In this document: positions 44,175 through 56,429 of the stretch, in pieces
Layout: the number at the start of each line of letters is the position of its first letter
How positions within the stretch are numbered: the first letter of the stretch is position 1
Assembly (NCBI RefSeq): GCF_018294505.1
Contig: NC_057794.1
Span: 189,957,456 to 190,021,455, forward strand
DNA length: 64,000 nt
Reading direction: 5' to 3'
Source: Triticum aestivum
Taxonomy: Eukaryota > Streptophyta > Magnoliopsida > Poales > Poaceae
Position numbers and translations under genes: made by a program
Notes under the pieces: model-generated
Databases searched by the model: none
Told to the model about the DNA's origin: nothing
Seen by the model: only the letters and a program-made list of their open reading frames with translations

Positions 44175-47100
44175 AAAATCTCGTCCCGAGATTCAAGCGT
44201 AGGGTAAGGTGAAGGGGGGAACGCAAACTAGTATAATCTTCACGATCCAGGGTGCACTTCATCAAAGTGTTGATTCGATCACCATCTTTGTCCCGTCGTC
44301 TTTCTCTGAGAACTCCAACTAGCATGACGAGAAGAGGAAAGGAAAACTCTAGAAGAATCTATCTTCTCGAAGATCAATCAACCTAGGATCAGCTCACAAA
44401 GTGAGTCGTAGCAACATCTCTTGAGCTGAGACACGAAGCATACATCTGAAGAGATGGAGTGAGACAGATGACGAGGGCTCGCTAAGTAGACAACAATTCC
44501 AGACTTAAGAATGTGGTGATCGGTTGTCAACGTAGCGAGGAGTTGAGTTGCCATGATACCACAACAAAACATCCTGGAGGAGGGTGATTCGTAGATTATT
44601 ACCTTAAGTGGCAAAAAGAATTACCTTTGATTCAGAGATCATTTAAACTCTTTAAACCAGCCTAAAGCAATTCTCGAGCGATTGTTTGGAGGGGGTCGGT
44701 AGAATGGCATACTCGGACTTGGATGATGTGGATTACCTTGTTGAAGACAACGTAATGGATGAATTTGCTTACCACCGGAAATGGAAGAGATCCATGGTAG
44801 AATGGCACATTGGCGGTGCAAGATGGGAACAAAATGCAAATGCTGGGAATGATTCTGTAACTGGGGAAGAACCCAACAATAAAGAGTGAATTCACTGTTT
44901 GAAAAGGTCATAGCATTGCCGAGGAAACTGAGAGCACTATACAGTTAATGTCGACGATCAAACCTAGCACTTGCGCGTGCTCTCAAGAACTTGAGCATTT
45001 CCATAATCATCAAGATTTTACCAATATCCGTGTCAAGGATCCTGGCAACACAACTTGCTACCATGATGAATGATGATGGATGATGCAGATGCAAAGGAAG
45101 ATAACACTTTCTCAGATTTCACCCTTGGCGAGGCCAAGGAAACAAAATCTGGATGATCGACCGAGAGACATTTAGCACTCCGCTTCTAATGTTCTCCTTG
45201 ATGTGCTAGCGTAACCCATTCATAGATAATTATGGTTTGATATCTAGAACATCAAGTAAAGGTCGGACTTCGGAAACACAAAAATCCATAAGGAATAACT
45301 ACGGAGGTAAATCCTGCGAAATCCTTATGGGGAGGTGGCCAACTTCTTCAAACAAGATACTACAATAATAGGTCTTCCGGCTAGATGTGTTGGCCATGAC
45401 ATCCACTTTACCGGTTACAGTGAGACCATTATTATCGTTCTTGGGAAAATGTTCCAACCATCATATCTGCCTGAGATTCAGATCTGGTTGGTGTCAGAAT
45501 ATTCCAGACTCATCGAGTCTAGGAAGAAAAACGAAAGTTTGCAACACAAATCGACGAGATGACGTTGCGAGATTCTCGGGGAATGAACTACGATAGCAAG
45601 CTCCAAAGCATGAGCTGGTTCTGCTACATATATGTGAACATGCTGTTCCAGGCAAACATGATCACATGGTAGTCTTACAATAAAACACTACCGAGTTCTG
45701 GTAGGGAACCATCATTGAGGATATCAAAGTTCTTTCATAAGTCCGGATTAGCTCTTATGAAGGAACTCCTTCTCCTTGAACAAATCAATTAGTGGCTTGG
45801 GGTGCTACGGAATACATATGGAGTGGAGGTAATTAATCTACCAAACCATAGTATACTTTGCACATGCATGACTGACTTGGGATGATTCCAGAGGAAACAA
45901 AACAAACCTTTCTCAAACCCACAGCGGCAACTTGCACCAAATGCACATGAATTAGAGGAAGTCACTTCTTCCATCCAAGCATAGGCTTCATGAACGGAAC
46001 ACGAAGGCATTTCTTACAAAGTTTCCAACACTAGGTTGATGTTCAACATGAATCATGGGGGGAGACAGAATGCTGCTGATAGGCTCAACAGCAACTCATC
46101 GGAATTTCCATATCACTGGACTTCCACCATCATGTGAACAAGGTGATAGTATTGGTCAGACCAAAAGATATAATGGTGTATGCTCGAGGGAAAACCACGA
46201 GTAAGACAACATTACGAATATCGTTGGTTCTGATTTGATTTGACGATAGCCCATACTCAATCAAAGGTTTGGGTAAGATAATAGATCCAACAATTGTTCA
46301 CAAGGACCAATTGATGAAGATATCATCTTTCTTCAACACACACACACACAAAAAGATATCCCTTAACATGAACTAAGTCGGACAAGCTTTTATCTTCCAA
46401 CTCTCCAAGTTGTTGTTTAGCTTATCCAACTAGCTCAGGGTATCCAACACGGATTCTTGGAGAAGGGGTGGTTTACAGGAATAAACCAACTTGATCACGA
46501 ACTCAACATAGCGGTCAGGTGACAACCTGGTAATACTTCCAAGAAGATATACCGAAAATCACGAATCACTGATATGTTACTAAGCTCGAGAACAATCTTG
46601 CTTTTCAGGGCAAGATGATATGATCAAATGAGCGAGGACTTGACAAAATCCTAACTCATTAATCAAAGAGTGCACCAGGAAATAAGGACTAGGTAGCACA
46701 ATCTATCTTAGAATGGTGATTCAAAAATCAACATGCTAAGGATGAGGTTATTGTCCATTAACTACCAAGCAACAAGGTTGCTAGGAGTATTGAATTCACA
46801 CATCACGATTCACTTGTCGGCATTCCGGTTGCGACAACACAGAACCGAGGGATGAATAATGATGGCGAGAAGTATCACTACATCAAGAACTCACAAGAGC
46901 CGGTGCAATCCTCATGAAAATCCTGACATAAAGACGGTAATACTTCAGGGTAGAACAGAATCAAAAGCTGGGCTGGCATTTTGATCTGCGGAGCACAATT
47001 GCTCTGACCCAATCCTAGATATGGATGTGGTACTGGAGTTTGTTTCTCCTAGTCATTCCGGGATAGAATGGCTTGACAGACCACAAGAGTAATAGGCATC

Positions 47101-47617
47101 GATGAACGAATGCACACATAATCTTGACTATCAATTGATAGACGAGGGTCAGAAGACAACTAAAGAGGGACAACTCAAAGGAACATACGATTTTCTGAGT
47201 TGTGGATGCATGGTTTAGCATGTCGAACGAATTCAACATATTTCTTCCGGGCAATCCATGCGGAAGGGTAGAACTGGCAGAGCCACAATATATAATGGAG
47301 AACTCATAGAGGGCCTGTTGTGATCTTTTGATCCAACAAACTTCTGCCATAATGGTTCATGGTATTTGGAAGAACGATATACCACGGACCTCGAGGACGA
47401 TCGCAAAGTTACTAATATCCTAAAGGAACTAGCAAACACTATCAACATGAAGTAAGTAGAGTGAATCTCGGGTTCAAAAACCAGGAATAGAATACCTACT
47501 ACTAGGTAGCATCACGGGATGCTTTCGAGAATAAAGGCCAGAATCTTCACACTGAGAACACTAAACATTGCTAGATTACTAGGTGACTCCCTAAAACACC
47601 TAGGGTCATAATAATAG

Positions 47618-50600
47618 TGTCACACCCTAGCTAGTCATGCATCAGAGTGTGTGCATCATGTTTAAATTTCCATTTAATTTTGAAATGGGGATTTGTGAAA
47701 CCCTCAGAATCATCTTTGAAAATGATCCAAATAAAAATTTCTCCAAAAAGGTCCAAGAAAATGCTCATGTTGCTCTCTGAAAATATTGGACACAGATAAA
47801 AATCAAACCAATATTTTTAAGAGCTCATAGGTATTTATTTTGGGCATTTGGAATTAATGCATAATTATTTGCATTGGAAATATATTATTTATATAGATTA
47901 ATATATGTCCAAATATTATGCCATTTATAAAGGAGCTCTGGAATAATATATCTAGCTCCTGCAAAAATTGGCATAAGTTAAATAAATGATTTAATATTTT
48001 ATTTAAATCAAAACAAATGTCAGAAATTAGAAAACAGAAAATAATTAAAAGGGAGAAGCTTACCTGGGCTCCTCCCTATGCAGCCCAGCCAGCTGGCCGG
48101 CCCAGCCAGCAGGCGGCCCAGCCCGCCTCCCTCCTCTGTCGTCTTCGTCCTCGACAGAGGGAGGGGAGTGTGGCCGGCGCGCGCGCGCGCCACCGCGCCA
48201 CGCCACCTGCTCGCCTGCCTGCCTGCCCTCCCCTCCTCGCTCGATGCCCCGGACGACGCCACGCCCTCCCCCCTGCTCTCTCTCACTCTCCCGCGGTTCT
48301 TCCCTCCTCTCCCTCGCTCCCTCTCTCACGGCCGAACACCACCATCGCCGCCGTTCGCCATAGCAGCCATCACCGGCCACCCCTCGCCCCTCCGCTGAGC
48401 TCAGGAGCTCTGCCTCGACTCCCTCTTCCTCCCCACCAAGCCAAGCCCCTCCGGAAGCCCTGCATCGCCGCCACGTTGCCGTTCCCCTCCTCGGGCTCCG
48501 ACCATCATCGCCGTCGAATTCGCCGTCTCCAGCGCGTCCCCGAGCCCGCTTCGACGCCCACTGCAACCGCGGTGAGCTCCGCCACCGTTTCCCCCTCTTT
48601 TCCCCCTCGTTCCCGCACCGTAACCCCATTCCCACCACGGCCGAACCTCCGCCGTCGCCGAGCTCGCCGTCGACGCAGCTCCGGTGACCATTTGGTCACC
48701 CCGGCGAGTCCAACAAGTTCGTAAGGCCCCGTGGAGCATCCCTAGCGCCTTGCTTCGCTCGCCTTCGAGCTCCAACCCCGTTTCCGTGCACGACCGAACC
48801 CCGGCGGCCGCAGCCGAGCTCGCCGTCATCGACTCCGGCCACCCCAGGCCCAGCCACGGCCACCGTTCGACGCGCGGGAGCAAGGGCTCTCCAACGAGCC
48901 CAAGCACGGCCTCGCCCGTGCCCTATAGCGCGTTTCCGCATCGCGCCACCGTCTCGGGCCTCGCCGGCGTCATGTCGCCGGCGGGTTTGACCTGTTTGAC
49001 CTGGGGTTTGACCCCCCCAGGGTCACTGACGCGTGGGCCCCGTCGGCTAGTTGGTTAGATTAGCGCTAATCACTGTTAGTTAACCCCCCCCTGACACTGA
49101 CAGTGGGCCCCAGCGTCACTAATCCCTAATTAGGATTAATTTAACCCTGTTAACCCCCCCCCTGTCACTGACGTGTGGACCCCACACGTCAGGTTTGACC
49201 CCAGCCAGCCGCAGTTGACCACTGATGTCATGCTGACGTCATGCTGGCGCAATATTTATATTTCTAGATTTAATTTAAATCAGGAAATTCCAGAATATTA
49301 TTTAAAATTCAAAAATTCATAACTTTTATTCTGTAACTCCAAATCAGACAAATTATATATGAAAAATGATCAGAAAAATCCAATCTATCCATCTGTACTA
49401 TTTTCATGCATGATCAAACAAGTTAAATTGATGTTAAATGCAGAACAAGGAAAAGCACTTTAAAAGGCCATGTTTGAATTTGAAATTTGAATCTTTGATT
49501 CAAATTTGTTCAAACCCTTCTGGTTTTAGTTGCATTAGCCCAACACACTCATTTTGCCATGTTTCATGCATGCATCATATTGTTGCACATTGTTTGGTGA
49601 TGGTTGTGTATCGGTGTCCTTTGCGACAGGTTCTGCCTTCGAGGAGTACCGTGATTACCCTAACGAAGAACCGTATCAGTGCATCGAACCATCAGGCAAG
49701 CAACCAACCATTTGATAATATCGATACAATCCCATGTTCTCGCTCCTGCTCTCTTTTACTGCATTAAGACAACGCGTTTCAAACTGCTGTGTGCTACGGT
49801 AGTTGAACCCATTTCCTCTGCATGACCTGTCATTGCCACAGTAACTAGATGAAACCCACTAGCATGTGTAGGAGTTGATTGAGCCATATGTATGTGTTGT
49901 TCCTACCTTGCTATGCCCGCTATGCTTAGAGTCGTGTCAGGTCTGGTTCATCTGGGTGATGGGCTAGAGTGAAATGTTTATGTCGGTAATGAGAGTGGTG
50001 TGGTGAACACGATTTGGTAAAGGTATCGATGAGAGGCCATGTAGGAGTACATGGTGGGTTGTTTCATTGAAGCCGACCTTAAGCACTGAGATCTGTATGT
50101 GTGATTTAAGAATCAGCTACTACCATGCATTGGGCCCGAAACCAATGGACCCTCTCGGCTTCTTATTCACCCTAGTTCTCCGTCCAGGAGTTGCAAGTAG
50201 TTTCTGGTGTTTGTAGCCTACTGGAGGCCATGGACAGCGCTGACCGTAGGGGTGGGCTGTGATGCGGTAGGTACGTGGCACGGTGTACCGAATACCCGTT
50301 AGGTATCTCGGGAACCCTGTTCACATCGTTCGGGGCCGTATGGGAAACCTCGGCCGGACTCCCTGCGGATGGAACCTGGATTGGCGATAAACCTGGACTG
50401 GAGGCTTAGGTGATTAGGTAGGTCATGGCCGACACCCACGTTGGGCTTCCGCTTGAAGGTTGCCGAGTACATGTCGTGTAAACGACGGTAAGTGGTGAGA
50501 GCGTGGATGAAGAAGTACACCCCTGCAGGGTTATCATGATCTATTCAAATAGCCGCGTCCGCGGTAAAGGACTACTTGGTTGCCTATACAGTTCATAGAC

Positions 50601-51754
50601 AAGTAAATGGAAACTACTAAAAGCCTCAAGATAAGTGTGAGTGCCGAGGATGGCTCTTCCGTAGGAAGACGGAGGTGGATCCTCGGTAGTGTATTGAAGT
50701 GGTGAGTAGTGGACTCGTGTGCGCAAAACCATTTCAAGTTGAAGTATCGTAGGATAGCCTAGCCAACAGTCAAAGCTGGCTTGCTGCAATAACCCCACCA
50801 ACCCTTCTTGATAATATGCATGTATGTAGGATCTGATGTAAGTCTTGCTGAGTACCTTTGTACTCATGTTGCTATAATCTACATTTTTACAGAAGACGCT
50901 GCAACCCCTTCTGATGGGTTCTATGTAGACGTTGACATCAACGAGTAGGCTAAAGACCCAGGTGGTGACCCTGAGCTTGTGAAGGACCACGTAGTATAGT
51001 AGGCTTTCCAAGCCTCTTTTATTTTACTAGTTGTCTGTACTCAGACAAGTTACTTCCGCTGCTGGTTTGTATGACTGTATGACTTGTATGTTGGGTCGTG
51101 AGACCCGTACCTTCGTGTATGTTATGTATGGCTCCCTGAGCCTTAAATAAAGTACTTGTGTCGTAGAGTCATGTTGTGATGCTTCGTTGTATTTGCACAT
51201 ATCGAGCATATTGTGTGTATGATTGAAATGCTTGGTATGTGTGGGATCTGACTATCTAGTTGTTTATCTTTAGTAGCCTCTCTTACCGGGAAATGTCTCC
51301 TAGTGTTACCGCTGAGCCATGGTAGCTTGCTACTGCTCTGGAACACTTAGGCTGGCCGGCATGTGTCCTTCTTCGTTCCTGTGTCTGTCCCTTCGGGGAA
51401 ATGTCACGCATTGAGTACCGGAGTCCTGTTAGCCCGCTACAGCCCGGTTTACCGGAGTCCTGCTAGCCCAGTGCTACAGCCCGGACCCACTTGCTGATGA
51501 CCGACACGTTCGAAGCTGGGTCATGGATGCCTGTCCCTGTAAGTCTGTGCCTCTTTGGGTTTATGACTAGTCATGTCAGCCCGGGCTCCTTATCATATGG
51601 ATGCTAGCGACACTATCATATACGTGAGCCAAAAGGCGCAAACGGTCCCGGGCAAAGGTAAGGCGACACCCGTGGGGATACCGTGCGTGAGGCCGCAAAG
51701 TGATATGAGGTGTTACCGGCTAGATCGATGTGACATCGAGTCGGGGTCCTGACA
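47618..51754 (+). mobile_element. 4.1-kb solo LTR of a related family, target duplication AATAG
   Basis: The LTR starts TGTCACACCCTAGC and ends TCGGGGTCCTGACA (4137 bp), flanked by AATAG at 47613-47617 and 51755-51759. Its orientation is opposite to the array. Its ends align with the array LTRs but with clearly more divergence, so it is a separate subfamily member. No internal sequence, primer site or polypurine tract accompanies it. The unoccupied site is preserved at 59869-59873 in internal domain 2. It has the same GC-rich core (about 48070-49060). Confidence 0.95.
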
Positions 51755-52269
51755 AATAGCTCCAACATAGATGTCAAGGCAATAGAATACCTCAACTCAA
51801 CAATTAGTGTGATTGAGCTGGCATAAAGGAACATCGAAACCAGAGGGAAAGGATTTTGCAAATGCATCAGACTATTTAGAAACCTGGGATGACTCGGACA
51901 GCATAACGGCTGTAAATGCTCAAAAAAGATTTGAGACATTCACAAAATGGTGGCCTAATCACTCAGAAGCACAATATCAAGGTTTCGAGATCATCAGAGA
52001 CATACCGAAGTAGTAGTAACTGGACTGAGGCTTAAATCCAACAATCTTATAAGTCTACGGATTAGTAACACGTGATCCTGATAGAAAGAAGAGATAGCCT
52101 AATTCCTTAACCCCGTAGGAAAGATAAGATGACTCAGATCAGAAGGTCATAAGGTATAAGGAGTAAAAAGAGCCTTACGTTCCATCCCACATTCAATTCC
52201 CTTATATAACTAAAGCATTTCTAGACTCAACTTCGACCAGTTTGGCTTGGTAATCCTACAGGCAGTCAA

Positions 52270-52281
52270 GCTCTGATACCA
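52270..52281 (-). promoter_or_regulatory. Primer binding site after LTR2, Met tRNA
   Basis: On the minus strand TGGTATCAGAGC follows the LTR end CCTGACA after four bases (GCGT). It fits initiator methionine tRNA and shows LTR2 can act as a 5' LTR for internal domain 1. Confidence 0.85.
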
Positions 52282-52285
52282 ACGC

Positions 52286-55200
52286 TGTCAGGACCCCGAT
52301 CCTAAGTCACACCGGTCTAGCATGTAACACATCATATCACTTTGCGGCCTCACGCATGGTATTCCCACGGGTGCCACCTTACCTGGCCCGGGACCGTTTG
52401 CGCCTTTTGGCTCACGTATATGATAGTGTCGCTAGCATCCATATGACAAAGAACCCGGGCTGACATGGCTAGTCGTGAACCCAAAGTGGCACTAACTTAC
52501 AGGGACAGGCATACATGACCCAGCAACGAACGTGTCGGTCATCAACGAGTGAATCCAGGCTATACCACTGGGCTAGCAGGACTCCGGTGAACCGGGCTGT
52601 AGCGGGCTAACAGGACTCCGGAATTCATCGCGTGACATTTCCCCGAGGGGACAGACACAGGAACGAAGAAGGACACATGCCGGCCAGCCTAAGTGTTCCG
52701 GAGCAGTAGCAAGCTACCATGGCTCAGTGGAAACACTAGGAGACATTTCCCGGTAAGAGAGGCTACCAAGGATAAACAACTAGGTTGTCAGATCCCACAC
52801 ATACCAAGCATTTCAATAACATACACACAATATGCTCGATATATGCAATACAACATGGCATCACAACATGACTCTACGACTCAAGTATTTATATTCAATA
52901 GGCTCCGAGGAGCGAGATATTACAGACATGGGTCTCATGACCCAACACTCAGAGCATACAAGTCAAAGCACATGCGGAAGCTTAACCTGTCTGAGTACAG
53001 ACATCTATAAATGAAAAAGGCTGAGAAGCCTGACTATCTACCAGATCCTGCCGAGGGCAAAAGATCGTAGCTGAGGTAACAAGCTAAACGTCGAAGTCCA
53101 CATGGAACTACTAGTGAGACTGAAGTCTCTCTGCAAAAACATAAATTAAGCAACGTGAGTACAAATGTACCCAGCAAGACTTACATTAGATCTATCTACA
53201 TATGCATCATTATCAACAAAGGGGGTGGTGGAGTTTAACTGCAGCAAGCCAGCTTTGACTCGGTGGCTAACCTGAACTACGACTGCAATGCAACTCTTTT
53301 GAGGTGGCGCACACGAGTCCACATATTCACCATATCAATACACCACTATGGATCCGCTCCCGTCTCCCTACGAGAACGCCATCCATAGCACTCACGCTTA
53401 TCTTGCGTATTTTAGAGTATCCACTTTCACTTGTCTATGAACTATGCAAGGGGTCCAAGTTTCCATATCCGAGGAATCCGGCTATTCGAATAGATAATGA
53501 TAACCCTGCAGGGGTGTACTTCTTCACACATGCTTTCGCCACTTATCGCCCTGTACACGTCATGTACCTCGGCAACCTTCAAGCAGAAGCCGGGCGAGGG
53601 AGTCGGCCACAACCTGACTAACCGAACAAGTCTCTAGTCCAGGTTTATCCCCTATTCGGGTTCCATCCGCAAGGAGATCTGGCCGGGGTGTCGCTTACGG
53701 CCCCGAACGATGTGAGCAGGGTTCCCAAGCCCACCATTCGGGTGCCACTTGGTACACCGTGCCACTGTGCCTAGTCTGTCCCAAGCCCACCTGTACCGGG
53801 TGCCACTTGGTAGACTACTAACACTACCTACAAACACCAGAAACTAGTTGCAACTCCTGGACAGAGATCAAGTTGATTAATAAGTCGAGAGGGGCACTTA
53901 AGCATTCCAATGTGTGGTAGTAGCTGGTCATGGATCACAAACACAGAACTCAGTTCCTGAGGACGGCTGCAATGAGACAACCCACCATGTACTCCTACAT
54001 GGCCTCTCACCGCTACCTTTACCAAATCGTGTTCACACACTTAGCTCTCAACGGTAGGACATGTTCACACACCTCTGGTTCATCCCCGATGAATCAGACC
54101 TGACTCAACTCTAAGCAGTAGCAGGCATGACAAACAAGCATGAATGAGTAGGCACAATAGGGCTCAAACAACTCCTACTCATGCTAGTGGGTTTCATCTA
54201 TTTACTGTGGCAATGACAGGTCATGCAGAGGATAAAGGGGTTCAGCTACCGCAGCAAGTAACAGATGAATCGGTGTTGTCCTAATGCATTAAAAGAGAGC
54301 AGGAGCGAGAGAGTAGGATTGTATCGGAATGAACAAGGGGGTTTTGCTTGCCTGGCACTTCTGAAGATAATATAGTTCTTCATCGGTGTCATCGATCTCG
54401 TCGTCGGAGTCACGTCTATCGAGAGGGGACAAACACCGGCGAAGAAGAAAGAACACAATCAATGCAATGCACAATATGATGCATGCTATGACATGGCAAT
54501 ATGAATGTGTTTTGGGCTAATGCACCTAGCTATGATTTAAATGAGGTTGGTTTGAATACATGATTCAAATTCCAACTCCGTATGTGATTATTCAAATGAC
54601 ATTTAATTGATTTCTGCTAAACAGCAGCTATAAGTTGTTCTAACATGCATGAAAATGGTACAGATGGATTCCTTGAATTTTTCTGATAATTTTTCATATA
54701 TAATTTATTTAATTTGGAGTTACGGTTGAATTTCTATGAATTTTAGAAGTTTTGGGCATTTTCTGAAATTATTAAATCATTTAAGATTTATTTAAATTCC
54801 AGAAAGGAATTACTGCGTCAGCATGACCTCATAGTGACGTCAGCAGGTCAACAGGTCACTGTCCGGTCAAACCTGACAGTAGGTCCCGCGTGTCAGTGTA
54901 ATTAGTTTAGTTCGAATTTAATTAAACTAAACTGGGTTAATTAACAGGGCTGGGCCCCACCTGTCAGTGACTCATCGGAGTCAACCAGGGCCCACCCGTG
55001 GTCAAAGTCAACGTCAGCTGCGCCGGCATTTAGCCGCCGGTGAGCCCGACGTGGCGGCGAGAGTGGTTTTGGCCACTCCGACGACCAAAAGGGCCGCGGA
55101 GGGCATCTAGGTGGAGCTGGGGACGAGCCGAAGCTCTTGGTGGAGTTAGCTGGGGTCGGGGTGGCCGGAATCGGCGCTGGCGACGACTTAGGTGGCCGCC

Positions 55201-56412
55201 GGAGTTCGGCCGAGGTCGAACACGGTGCTGCGGTGCACTAGAGGGGAAACGGAAGGGCGCTGTGGGCTCCTGGGAGGGCGGCAAACTTGGTAGCATGCTC
55301 GGGCGCAGGCTGGGGTGGCCCTGGCCACGGCGGCGCCATGGCCGGCGGCGAGGAGCGATCGGCTCCGGTGATTAGGGCGGCTAGAGGGTACGTTCCGCAG
55401 CGAAAAGAGAGGGGAAAGACGGGAGGGCTCACGTGGATCGTGTAGGGATGGTCGGCGAGCTCGGGGAAGCACGAACGGCGGCGAATCGACGATGAGGTTG
55501 ACGGCGGCCGAAGGTTGAAGATGAGCTTGAAGACGACGCTGCAGGGCTTCCGAAGGGCCGTGGATCGGTGGGGAGGAAGAGGGGGTCGAGGCGGAGCTTC
55601 CTGGGGCGTCGGTGAGGCGTGGGGGTGGCGGTGGCCGCGAGGGAGCGCGTCGGTGCCGGTGGCTCTGTTCGGTCGCGGGAGGGAGAGAGAGCAGAGGGGG
55701 ATAGGGACGGAGGGAGAGACACGGGAGAGTGAGAGAGGGTCGAGGGGCCGCGTGGCGTCTCCAGGGAGTAGCGGAGGCAAGCAGGGAGGCAGGAGGTGGC
55801 CGAGCGCGTGCCGGCGTGCGGTGGCCACACGCCTCGCGTCCTTCTGGCGCGAGGTGGGAGACGGTGGCGGTTCGGTGGGCTGGGCCACCAGCTGCAGTGC
55901 TGGGCAGGTTTGGCTACCAGGTGAGCGCCAGATAAGTCCAGGTGGGTTCTCTCTCTCTCTTTTTTATATTTCTGTTTTCTATTTTTTAAATTTGTTTTGG
56001 CATTGTTTTGAATTTAAACAAATTCAAACAATGCCAAAAACTCCTCTGAATATTTTTATTTGCTAGATGGACTTTTCCAAAAGCTCATAAAATATTTCAG
56101 GGGTATTTGAAATTATATTCTAATTATATGAATATAATTCAAATTCAAATAGCTAATGATTTAAATTCAAAGTCCCAAAAAATAAATCCTTTTAAAATGT
56201 TCATTATTTTTGGTTTGGATCAAAACCCTTGCCAAAAATATTAAACATCTAAGAAGAGCATTTTGGAACAATGAATGAGATTTTAGGGTTTTTGCCCTTC
56301 TTTTACTTAAGTTTTTGAGGCTTCCAAATTTCCTCAGTTCAAGTTCAAAAATTTAAACATGATGCACACATGAGGGTCTAGCCTAGTGCATAACAGGACC
56401 AGGGATGTGACA
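52286..56412 (-). repeat. LTR2 (shared middle LTR)
   Basis: 4127 bp. It has a primer site on its left and a polypurine tract on its right, so it serves both internal domains. The hairpin at 55995-56039 and the GC-rich core are conserved relative to LTR1, with scattered substitutions. Confidence 0.9.
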
Positions 56413-56429
56413 ACTCACCCCCACTAAAC
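56413..56429 (-). promoter_or_regulatory. Polypurine tract before LTR2
   Basis: Identical to the tract at 44158-44174 and directly adjacent to the LTR2 start on the minus strand. Confidence 0.8.

Larger units (their letters stand above)
44158..52285 (-). mobile_element. Internal domain 1, interrupted by a solo LTR
   Basis: The domain is in two parts, 44158-47617 and 51760-52285, about 3.99 kb together. It aligns end to end with internal domain 2 (56413-60399). No gag, protease, RT, RNase H, integrase or chromodomain motif is visible in any frame. The longest frame on the sense (minus) strand, 47015-47350, has no recognised feature. Next to LTR1 the text CTCGGGACGAGATTTTGTTT resembles the 3' end of chromoviral pol genes, suggesting descent from such an element. 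Confidence 0.75.

Noticed and set aside
47015..47350. 111-codon frame repeated identically at 59271-59606
   Set aside because: Identity reflects recent duplication of the array unit. There is no domain, and the rest of the interior is non-coding.
48017..48724. 235-codon open frame on the plus strand
   Set aside because: It lies wholly inside the solo LTR, in its CCG-rich core, with low-complexity Pro/Arg/Ser composition and open shadows on the other strand.
51813..52013. 66-codon frame, repeated at 59927-60127
   Set aside because: Antisense to the array element and without a motif. Identity again follows from the duplication.
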